Source of the DNA: Nelumbo lutea
Lineage: Eukaryota; Streptophyta; Magnoliopsida; Proteales; Nelumbonaceae
DNA: 64,000 bases
Reading direction: 5' to 3'
Assembly (NCBI GenBank): GCA_022828595.1
Contig: JAKGHH010000005.1
Coordinates: 59,143,655-59,207,654, forward strand
The notes beneath the pieces are model-generated. The model saw nothing but the letters and a program-made list of their open reading frames with translations. It was not told the origin of the DNA and did not search any database. Position numbers and translations under genes: made by a program. The first letter of the stretch is position 1. Every line of letters starts with the position of its first letter. Below are positions 9,572 to 21,500 of the stretch, one piece after another.

Positions 9572-12500
9572 GTATGTTTGTCTATAATCTACTGTTTGTT
9601 CTAATTAATCCATATAACACATGGGGTTTTGCCTCTCTGCCTTTGGATGCTATCTGATTCTTTATTATATGATCTTTATATTTGTTGCTTATATATTTAT
9701 TCATTAATTTGATTATCAATGTTAAGCAGGGATTCTCTACCCCCTTGGCTGTCCCCAGGCAACCACAATCCTTGTTACCCTTTGTCTGTCTAGAGTATCT
9801 GCTGGGTTATTTGCCACTTTTGAAATTCATTTGAACAAGTTCAGATTAGCTCTGAGTGCCTTGGCCACTCTATGAAAGTATTTGAGAGATCAGAGACCTT
9901 CTGTACCTGAGGAAAGCTATCTAATCACCACTTGACAGTCCTTTTTCATTGGCAGTCCATTTCACTCTGATGAAAGAACTTAGCTCTAGTGCCTGAATTA
10001 GGGAAATTACTTTCATACTTGTTGATATTCCTTCCCTAGCTGTTCTTGAATAACTTGGTGGAATATTTCCATAATCATCTCAGTGTTTACCGCAGCAACC
10101 ATCAAATTTGTCTTTATCTTCCCCTCCCTGGAGATAAATTAGACAAGTGGCATGTTTCTGCTGTCTTATTTGAAGGATGAGTGGGAAAACTAGAAAAGAC
10201 AGGGTCAAATGAAATTATTTGAAGGAACACAGGAGTAACTCCAAAAGGGTGATAAAATGAGGGAAAGTAGACTAAGATGATTTGGTCAAGTGAAGAGAAC
10301 ACCAAGCACCAATAAGAAGCATAGTTGTCAAGGTGGTGGCTAGATGCAAGGTGCCCATGGAGGGTTGCCTCAGTTAAGTGCTTAGCTATTTTCTATATGG
10401 CACTATAAAAAAATTATATATATATTATTTTTATTTTTTGAGATTATAATAGTAAATAGACCATACACTAAATTATTCATTTTGTGGGTTTAAATACTAG
10501 TTTCTTTTTGTTATTTTCTTGTTTGTTAGGGTTCAACCAACACACATGGTGGTGTATGTTGTCTTGAACCCTTTAAGACACCAAAACCTGAACCAATAGG
10601 GAAGGAACAACTTAGAATTTGTCCAATCTATACATTCTTCTTTTTCTTTTGTTCTTTGTTCTTTTTCTTTTTCTTCCATCCTTTTCTTTTTCTTTTACTA
10701 GGACAAAAAACAGGGCCCCATATATTTTCTTAATTTTCTTTTTCTTTCTTCCTTTCCTTCTCATGAATATGTTGATTTTATATGATGGGTCCTAATTATA
10801 ACATGATTTCAAGCACTTTGGTGGACAAGTCACCACTAAGGGTGATTTGAGGTGCTTGGCACTGTATTGTTCTTGTAAACATATCCAATTCTTTTATCAA
10901 ATCAATATAATTACCTGTTACCAATGAAAAATATATGCTGATTTTCTATGTTTTAATATGATATTTCTACTTACTAGTGAAAGATGCTTGCTTTAGAACC
11001 TAGGGAATTACCCTAGGATTCCAGGTCTTTATTTTATAGAAAACCATTACCTAGGCACCTAGGTTACAAGGTGCACCCTAGTGCCTAGCCTTGCCTTGTT
11101 GCCTTGAAAACTATGGTAAGAAGAATTATTCTGTTACACATTGAAGGGGCTAGTAGAGCTAGGGACATACCAAAATGATACATGATTTGAACTAGTAAGA
11201 AATGATTTAGAGGTTCAAAATTAACAATCGATATGGCACTGAACAGAACTAGAGGCCGGTGCTTGGTGTAATGGTAAAATCTCAGGCTGGTGAGTGTAAG
11301 AGCATGCTTTAGTCTGAGAGTGGCCACTTTGTGCAAAAATATGCCAAAGGTTTGGACCATATCCATTTTACCCCTCCCAAGACCCCTGCCTGTTCAATTT
11401 ATTAATGAAGTTCAGAATTGAGACTTGCATGCTGCAACATACTGAGTATGTTTTGTTAATTCTTTAGTAACTGTAGAGAACACTGATGTGGGCCCCACTG
11501 CAGTGGTCCTCACTGTGTTCGTAGGACAGCAGTGTAGTTATTTGTTTCAGTTATAGTAGTGTCAGTTTGAGTCAGTTTATTAATCCAATTGTTATTTATT
11601 TCAGCTTTTATTTACTTTATTTATTATGTAAGTACCAAGGGCAGATGTGTCCTTTCCATTATGTACTAAACATAACCTATAAATATTAAGAGAGTGGCGG
11701 CGGCAGATCTGTAAGAATCTGTCCTTTCTTTCAACAACTTGTGTTATCTTGTTTCTCTTCTATTCTCTCTCCTTTCTCCCTCTTTTTCTTCTGTTTTGCA
11801 AACCTAAAACCTATTAGGATTCAAGACTGATTACAGTCTTGATCTTCTACTTGGTATCAGAGCCTATCTAGGGCTTCTCATGTGTGTCTAGTCCAGCCGA
11901 CCACATGAGGACTAGCTAGGGCTGGAAGCTTTGAAGAAGTTTTTCGGTGGCTGAATCTTGGAGATTACCAGGAGAGGTTCGCAAATTGAAGACTTGCCGC
12001 GGCTTGCAGAGAGTTGGTAATCAGGAAGAGGTAGCAAAGGTTAGGGTTCAGGTAACCCTAGAAAACAGTAAACCGAAGTACACAAGTAAGTTTTTTTTTT
12101 ACTGAGTTTTAGAGACTGCAATCAGTCGAGATAGGTTGGACCTATCTAGAAAGAGGGGCCGAACTGTGTTCAAGTCTGTTCTAGGGTTTGGCTTGCCGAA
12201 CTGTGTTTAAGTTTGTTTCTAGGGTTTGACTGTTGGGTCGAACCCCCCTCTTCAAAGGTGATTAGTTTTTAGGGTTTCATATTGCCCTACGACAAGTCCC
12301 ACTTGTGCGGACTGCTTGGAGAGTGCAGCTAAGCACTTACTTCAGATCTACAGTGAAACCCTAATTTTGCTCTCGCAGCAGTGGGCCCCATAGTAGTGAT
12401 TTCAGAAAATAGCATCTCAGATTGATAGGTTGCCTGGTACTGTGCATGGCGATTGATTTCAGATCAGATTTGAGTTGATTTCTTGCATATACTGTGATAG

Positions 12501-15500
12501 GCGATTGATTTCAGATCAGATTTGGGTTGGTTTCAGATCGGATCAGATCAGATTTCAGATCAGATCAGTTTTGTGTTGGTTTCGGATCAGATTCCAGACT
12601 TGCTTGTTTGACTCAGTTTTCTGGTATAGTTGCTCTAACAGTTTGTACCACTGAATTTTGATCAAAGATGGAGTTTAAGGGTCAGGGAGAAAGTAGTTTT
12701 GGAAACCACAGTTATGGTGGTGTATCTGAAACCGGGTTTTAGATTACAACTATGAGATTTGATGGGTCAAATTATTTGGAGTGGGCGCAATCAGCCATGA
12801 TGGCTATTGGAGGAAGGGGAAATCTGGGTTACCTCTTGGGAGATGTGAAAGAACCTTCCAAGGAGGACCCAACATACACCAAGTGGGTTCAAGAGAACTA
12901 TTTAGTTATGGAATGGCTGTGTAATTCTATGCAGCCACATATCAGCCGAAATTATTTGTGGGCAAAGACAGCCAAAGAGATATGGGATGTTGTGAAAGAA
13001 ACCTATTCCCAACCCTTAATGTTGTCAGAGCCTATGAACTGAAGTCAGAATATGAAATTGACCATCTAGAGACCCTTGAGTGGGAGAGTCCCAAAGATGC
13101 ACAGACTCACAGAAAGCAAGTCGAGACAAATAGGGTATTTGAGTTTCTAGCTGGTTTGAATTCAGAAGATGACATTGTGCGACAACAGTTATTGACAAGA
13201 GATAGTGTGACCCTCTCTCAAGCATACTCCCTGGTGCATAGTGAAGAGACCAGGAGGAAAGTCATGATGCAGCCTCAACCCTCTTTCCCAGCCTTGACAG
13301 CTATTAAACCCAAGCCAGGGGGTGACTCAGAAAGGGACCGGAAGAAGGAAGATAAACGGGATCTGGTATGTGAACATTGCAAGAAACCCAAGCACACAAA
13401 AGATACTTGTTGGAAGCTACATCCTCATTTGGTCCCAGCAAAACTAAGAAATAAGAAGGGTAATGCTCATATGGCAGTGAACACTGATTCAACATCATCA
13501 TCAGGCACATCCCTAGAGACTTTAGCTGCTTTTCGGGCTGCCCTCATACAGTTGGAAAAGGAAGTTGGGAATTCAGCTCAGCCATCTCAGTCACCATCAG
13601 CTCCTGCCACATCTGCATTTGCACATTCAGGTACTCGAGCCTCATCTTGCCATGCTTCAGCTCCAGGTAATACTAATCACTACTGGGTAATAGATTCAGG
13701 TGCATCTGACCATATGACTAGCTTGCCATCTTTGTTCACTTATCACTTGTCCTCTGGTCGAGATAGAGTACCCATTGCTAATGGCTCTCTTGTTCCCATT
13801 TCGAGCAAGGGGGACATCAAGCTATCGGATACTATCTCTTTATCTTTTGTCTTGCATGTTCCTAAGCTTGATACTAACCTGCTTTCAGTTAATAGTATTA
13901 CCAAACACATGAATTGTTTAGTAACATTTTTCCCTGACCGATGTATTTTTTAGGATTCGGAGACGAGGAAGGTGATTGAGACTGGCCGTGAGACGAACGG
14001 TATCTATCTGCTTGGAGAGAGTTCTCGTCGGGAGGAGTCAGTTGATAAGAAGTCTTTTGTTTCCCAGTTTTTGAGTTCGGTTATGCTTTGGCATAACCGA
14101 TTAGGTCATTTATCTTTTAAGTCTTTGAAGAGTTTGTTTCTTGCTTTTTTTGAGTCTGTTGAGTTATCAAAGTTGAGGTGTGAGAGTTGTGAGTTTGCCA
14201 AACATTGTAGAACCTCTTATTCTTTAAGTAATAAAAGGAGTAATTCTTCTTTTGATATTGTGCATACTGATGTTTGGGGCCCATATCATATCTCTTCTAT
14301 GGGTGGGTACAGATATTTTCTACTGTTTGTTGATGACCATACCCGGTTTTCTTGGGTCTATCTTATGCGTTCTCGGGATGAGGTTCCTGCTCTGACCCAA
14401 AACTTCCATTAGATGGTTCTCACTCAGTTTAGGACCAAAATCGATGTCCTTAGATCTGATATTGCAAAGGAATACTTTGCTTAGCCATTGACCTCCTATC
14501 TTCTTAGCCATGGAGTTATTCACCAGAGCACTTGCCCTTATACACCACAGCAGAACGACATTGCCGAAAGGATGAATAGGCATATTTTGGAGGTGGTTAG
14601 AAGCTTTATGTTTACCTCCAATGTACCTATTCGTTTCTGGGGTGATGCGATCCTCACGGCAATTTATCTCATTAATCGAGTTCCTTCCCGGGTCCTTGAT
14701 ATGAGAACCCCCTTTTCCCTTCTATTCCTAGACGAGTTGTTCGTTGTTCCCCTTAAAACCTTTGGTTGTACCTGTTTCGTTTAGTTTCTCGGTTCTCATC
14801 ATTCCAAGTTTGAACCTAAGGCCTCCAAATGCATTTTCCTTGGTTATGCACAAATTCAAAAGGGTTATTGCTGCTATGGTCCAGTTTCAGGGAAACGGTT
14901 TGTCTCCATGGATGTCACCTTCTTTGAGGAGACACCCTATTATCATAGGGTTTCTCCTTAGGGGGAGAGTAGTGAGAGTGGAAGTGGGGCTGTTCCTTTA
15001 CCTATTCCACTGGATAATGAAGGTTGTAGTGGTGAGGGTGGTCAGAGGGAGACGGAGTTGAGAGTCTATCACAGGCGATGTAGGTAGGTTGATCCTAATC
15101 CTCGGCAGTCCCGACCAGCTCCAGTTCCTTCAGCGGCTCTAGATCCAGAGCCTATTGAGATACCTCTCACTGTTGCCACTTCCCCTCCTGTGGATGACCT
15201 TGATCTCCCTATTGCCATTCGCAAAGGGAAACGACATTGCACCACTTCTACAGCTCACAACATCTCACAGTTCTTATCCTATGATCGTCTATCACCATCT
15301 TACGGTCCTATCTCACTTCCATTGCAGATGTCCCTATTCCAAGAACAGTGCAAGAAGCCTTATCAGTTCCAGATTGCAAAGATGCAATGCAAGTCGAAAT
15401 GGATGCCCTGTTGAAGAATAATACTTGGACACTGGTTGACCCATCAAAAGGAAAGAAACCGGTGGGATGCAGGTGGGTGTTCACTGTGAAGCATAACGCT

Positions 15501-18500
15501 GATGGCTCTATTGAAAGGTACAAAGCCCGGCTGGTTGCAAAGGGGTTCACTCAGACTTATGGTATAGACTACTTGGAGACCTTTGCCCCAGTGGCCAAGA
15601 TGACCACCATTCGAGTTTTGTTATCCCTTGCAGCAAATCATTCTTGGCCCCTGTTTCAAATGGATGTTAAAAATGCCTTTCTGAATGGAGATTTACAAGA
15701 AGGGTTTACATGCAGTTGCCTCCTGGATTCTATGATACAGAGACAGGTAAGAAGGTTTGCCGATTGAACAAGGCATTGTATGGTTTGAAACAGTCACCTA
15801 GAGCCTGGTTTGATAGGTTCAGATTAGCCCTTGGAAGGTTTAGTTATGTACAGGCCCTGTCAGATCATACACTATTCATCAAAAGGGTGGAGTCCTCTCT
15901 GACACTACTAGTAGTATATGTTGATGATATTGTGGTGACAGGAAATGACAGTCATGAGATTGAGTCCCTCAAACAACTCATTCATCAAGAGTTTGAGGTG
16001 AAAGATCTTGGTGCACTACGGTATTTTTTGGGTATTGAGGTTGCTAGATCCAAGCAGGGGATTTTTATCTCTCAGAGAAAATATGTTCTAGATCTGTTGG
16101 CGGAAACTGGAAAGTTGGGTGTTAAGCTGACTGATACACCCATCGAACAAAATCACAAGATTAGTGCAGAGGGTGGGGAGCCTCTTGAAGACAAAGTTAT
16201 GTTCCAACGGTTGGTTGGAAAGCTTCTATATCTCTGCCTCACTCGGCTGGATATCTGCTATGCAGTTAGTGTTGTGGCCAGTACATGCACTCCCCTAGAA
16301 CTTCACATCTTCTTGCGGTAGAGAGAATATTAGCATACTTGAAGAGATGCCCGGGTAGAGGTATATTGCTCAAGAACAATAATCACATGAGGGTGGAAGT
16401 CTATACAGATGCCGATTGGGCTGGAAGTGTTGATGATAGACGGTCTACCTTTGGATATTGTGCCCTGGTGGGAGGTAACTTTGTCTCTTGGAGGTGTAAG
16501 AAGCAGAGTGTTGTTTTCCGATCCAGTGCTGAAGCGGAATACAGGTCAATGGCTAATGGAGTGGCTGAAATCTTATGGCTGAGGTCACCATTTGAAGAGT
16601 TGGGTATTGACTATGAAAAGCCCTTAATGCTGTATTGTGATAATCAGGCAGCTATTAATATAGCCCACAACCCAATGCAGCATGACAGAACTAAACATAT
16701 CGAAGTTGATCGACATTTTGTGCGAGAAAGGGTCACATCACAAGAAGTGTGTCTTCCGTACATCACATCTAATATGCAGCTCGCGGATATCCTCACCAAG
16801 GCTGTACCAAGTAAGAAGTTAGAGACAGACCTATCCAAGTTGGGCATGATAGATATCTACTCCCAACTTGAGGGGGGGTGTAGAGAACACTGATGTGGGC
16901 TCCACTGCAGTTGTCCCCACTGTGTTCGTAGGACAGCAATGTAGTTATTTGTTTCAGTTATAGTAGTGTCAATTTGAGTCAGTTTATTATATCAGTTGTT
17001 ATTTATTTCAGCTTTTATTTACTTTATTTATTATGTAAATACCAAGGGCAGATGTGTCCTTTCCATTATGTAATAAACATAACCTATAAATATTAAGAGA
17101 GTGGCGGCGGCAGATCTGTAAGAATCTGTCCTTTCTTTCAACAACTTGTGTTATCTTGTTTCTCTTCTATTCTTTCTCCTTTCTCCCTCTTTTTCTTCTG
17201 TTTTGCGAACCTAAAACCTATTAGGATTCAAGACTGATTACCGTCTTGATCTTCTACTTGGTATCAGAGCAGGCTGGGTAATTTCTGATATGATGACCTG
17301 AAAAGGAACTGGCTGATTCCTTGACTTCTTTGAAGTGCCGGAATGATCTGGATCAGATCAGGTTTATGTTGTGGATATGTTGTATTAACTCTTCCAAATG
17401 GGCAACATGTCAGTTTTGTACACTCATTGGAGTCCAGAACTCCGTGGAATCTTGAGGACATTTCTATGGAACATTTCCTTTTTTTTTATATCAAATGTTA
17501 CTTGGTATCAAGGACAAAATATTAGATTCTCTATTTTGTAGGTATGCAATGTTAAAATTCTAAAATGATGAACTATTTTAATGCTATATACTTTTCCATA
17601 GGCATGCCCATGAGTCCATGTTTTTCATCTTGCTAAATCAGACTCTTGGACATGGATCAGCTTCCAATTCTCACATCCATGTCCATTTAACACTGGTTGA
17701 GAATGCTGGTCCAAATCACATTTTGTAATGCATATGGATATTTAGAGTAGTAACTTTAAACAAGCCAATTCATTGATTGACATAGAACACTTGGAATGGA
17801 TATAAAATGACAGGTGCTGTCAGATCACATTTTGTCAGTCTTTTTGTCTTTATATACTGGATACATTTTTATAGCACCAACCAAAGAAAATGCATATGAA
17901 TATTGTAACTTGCTCTTGCTTTTATATTTTATTTATTCTCACTTTCCAAAAACATTCTCGTCAATGAAAATGCAATTTGTATTGGAAAGCATGAAAGATG
18001 ATTCCAAAAGGCATATCCAAGTGCTCTTTCAGGTTTTATTTTAATTTCTTCTTTCAGAGTACACACTTGACATAGCTAACTTACTAATTCATTTATTTGA
18101 ATGACATGCTGTAGTTTTTCTCCTAAGACTTGGTAACAGGTTTAGCACTTATTCCAAATGATTGATTGGCAGGTGCTCCCTGGTATTTGGGGCATCTATT
18201 ATGCAGGATAAAGATCTTAGTGAGTATAATCCATCTGGATCAAGCACCAGCAAGCATGTGAATTGCAGCCATGAGTTGTGTGAATTGGGTCTGAACTGCA
18301 AAAGTCCCAAACAACCCTGCCCATACATTGTTAACTACTATTCAGAAAATACATCAAGCTCTGGATTGCTGGTTCAGGACACATTACACTTGGCGTCAAG
18401 CAGTGACCATATGTCCCAAAATGTGGTGCAGGTTCCAGTAATTATGGGGTGTGTTCTGTTGCCATCTTCCATTATTCAAGTTCTGTCTTGCTATTGATAA

Positions 18501-21500
18501 CCTTGGCAATGATCTTAAGTACTCATCCCCAATTTTATGGGGATTCTTATTTGTTTTTAATGCAGTTGTGGTAGGAAACAGAGTGGTCGTTGTCTGGATG
18601 GAATAGCTCCTGATGGTGTTATGGGTTTGGGACTTGGAGACATATCCGTTCCAAGTTTCATTGCAAAAACTGGATTAATTCGGAATTCTTTCTCAATTTG
18701 TTTTGGCGATGATGATTCAGGGAGAATTTTCTTTGGTGACCAAGGTTTTGCTACACAACAGTCTACTCCCTTCTTGCCACTGGAAGGAAAATAGTATGTC
18801 TAATTTCATTTAGAAACTTTCTTTTTGTGGATTGTTGGTTTTCCCTTTTTTGTCTACCTTAGCTAGTCTTTGGGCTCTTGGGTACTGTTATATCTTTGTG
18901 TTTTCGGTAATTAGTGGGTGATTTGGTTCAGTATTACATACATTGTTGGAATCGAAGGTTGTTGTATTGGAAACTCTTGTCTCCACCAAACAGGCTTCCA
19001 AGCACAGATTGATAGTGGGTCATCCTTCACATTTCTCCCAGATGAGGTTTATCAAAAAGTCGTCACTGAGGTTATTTTTGCCTTAAACTCTTACTGTGCT
19101 TTTTTTTTTTTCTTTCTATTTTTTTCCTTTATATCTTAAAATGGTTACTTCTCCTGATAATAGTTTGACAGGCAAGTTAATGCAACAAGGTCATATAAAG
19201 GCTCCCTCTTGGACTACTGCTATGAGCCCAGGTACATTTGTGACTTAGGTGTAGAATTTTTCAATCTTTCTTCAATATCCTGGTTCTGATTGTCTGCTAT
19301 TTTCTTCCATATTCTTTTTCTGATTGTTAGCTGTTCTTGTGATAGCACTTCACAGGGTTTGCTCAAAATTCCTGCTGTGATTCTCATGTTTGCTCCAAAC
19401 AACAGCTTTGTGGTCCACAATCCCACTATATTCATTTATGCCAATCAGGTATATGATCTAATGATTGATCTTTCTTCACCTAAGTGGCTGAATCCAAAGC
19501 ATATGGATGTATTGATCCTTAATATTTTTTGCATTAAAGTTTGAGAAGGAATAAGAAAACATTACTGGCTTACACAGAAAATTGTTATAATTAATTGATT
19601 CTTGTTCTGGACTTGGGAGTAACATGGTTAGTTTAGTTTAATTGAAGCTCCTACATGTTACCCTTTGGACCCATGTGATTTTGTCTCTAAAAGTGTCAGT
19701 AGTTTCTTTAATCTCTTAGTTCATTGTCCTATGCCTTTGATTTTCTTCTTTCTTTTGTTTTTTACCATGATCAAGATCATCTAAGCCTTGCTCCAAGTAT
19801 GTACAGTTGTCCCAACTATTGCTTAACTTTTGGGATTTAAAAAAATGTTTGAGGGGTGGGGTGGTCCTCTTGGTCCCTCTCCCCATCAAGCAGTCAAGTT
19901 AAAACTTAATGTTTGTTCCATTTATCAGCCACAGGTTTGGAATAAACTTCTTTGGTCTCTGGTATTTTTTAATATTCATTTTTCTTACTTCACTTTTTCT
20001 TTTGGATTAATAACAGATCAATAGGAATTTATTAAGCGATGAAAGGAATACAAGGGTAAAAGCACCAATGACAGGAAACTTGAGTTGCTAGTATAATGCC
20101 ATATTGCTATATCCCATCATCAATTGAAACTCACAGCACTCTTTCAAGTGATAGACCATAGTCTTCACCTCCATAGTTGGCTTGGCTCCCAGCACAATTC
20201 TCCCCTAAAGAACCCTTCTCTAGCGAGTCTGCTGGTGCATTAGTTAACAGTTATTGGACCCAGATGAGTGAAATCACTCGTGCATGAGGGCAGAACTTCC
20301 CTGATGTTATAATATGATTTCCATGGGCCTTCCCAACCATCAAGCATCTATCCTACACCAACTTCAGTCCTTTTCAACTGCTAGTTGGGTGTATCTAAAA
20401 GGAGGTGCCAATTGCAACCTTTGAAAAAAGTAACTAAGCTTCAACTTCAACAGTATCTTCTTTGCCTCTACACCCTGAGTAAACCTCTAGTCTAAAGGGT
20501 ATTTTCCTTAAAATATATTTTGCCTTTTCAAAAAAGTGATGGGAAAAATGAGAACAGTGGAGGTAATTTTTAGGACCATGGAATGACAAAGGAAAAGATG
20601 TTGATAACAATGATTTGTTCACATATTTATCTGTTGAATATGTTAGTGTAACCGCATAAACTTTGTTTTCAATGCACAACATTTCCAGTGATATATTGCA
20701 GCAATTGCTTCTCAGTGTCCTAAGTGTATGGGCATAGAATTACTCTCAATGTTCCAAAGCTTTAGTTGAGTGTGTAATGGTTTTTAATATCAGAAGTTTG
20801 TTTAAATTACATGGACTTTATTGTGCAGGATGTTATTGGTTTTTGTTTAGCTATACAACGAACAGAAGGAAATTTTGGGGTTATAGGACGTAAGTTGAAA
20901 TCTCTTCCTGGGGAATCATTAATGTTCTTTCTTTACTGTGTTGTCAATTTCCCTCTTTTCCCTTATTTTTTACTGTTTTTTGAATAAAAATCTTCTAATG
21001 CAGAGAACTTCATGACGGGTTATCGCTTGGTGTTTGATAGAGAGAATTTGAAGCTTGGTTGGTCACGTTCCAATTGTGAGTACTCAGACTTCTACATGTT
21101 TTTAAAACGTTAAGCTAAAATAAATGGTCTCTATCATTGATTCAAAAGAAAGGGTCTCCATCTTATATGCTGTAAAGAACTAGGAGTGGCAAGGCAGTAA
21201 ATATTTGCATGTAGTTCTCTCTCCCACTCCTTTTTTACTCTATAGGTGTTGTGGTGGTGTTAATAGTGAATTTTAAGTCACATATGCTGATGGATAAATA
21301 ATTGATGCTTGCCTGCTAGTGACGAAGTGGTAGATTACCTGCTACCACTTAAATTTAAACATCTTAGTTGAAAGATGAGTTGTGTATTTTACAAATTTGA
21401 ACTTCATAATAAATGAAAATTATCATTTTTTCCCTTTTACTGACAGTAATTGGTTTATGAGGAGTTGATCATAACTCATGATTCTTGAGTGCCATAAGGC

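Larger units (their letters stand above)
11472..17257 (+). mobile_element. Ty1/Copia LTR retrotransposon, complete but inactive
   Basis: Two 379-bp LTRs (11472-11850 and 16879-17257) differ at about 14 positions by eye (roughly 4%). Between them lie a PBS, gag-pol in Copia order (gag, PR, IN, RT, RNase H) and a PPT. It sits in the first large intron of the aspartic protease, same strand. Stops and frameshifts break the polyprotein. Flanks are GTAAC before the 5' LTR and GTAAT about 20 bases after the 3' LTR, but no clean 5-bp duplication abuts the 3' LTR. Confidence 0.95.
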
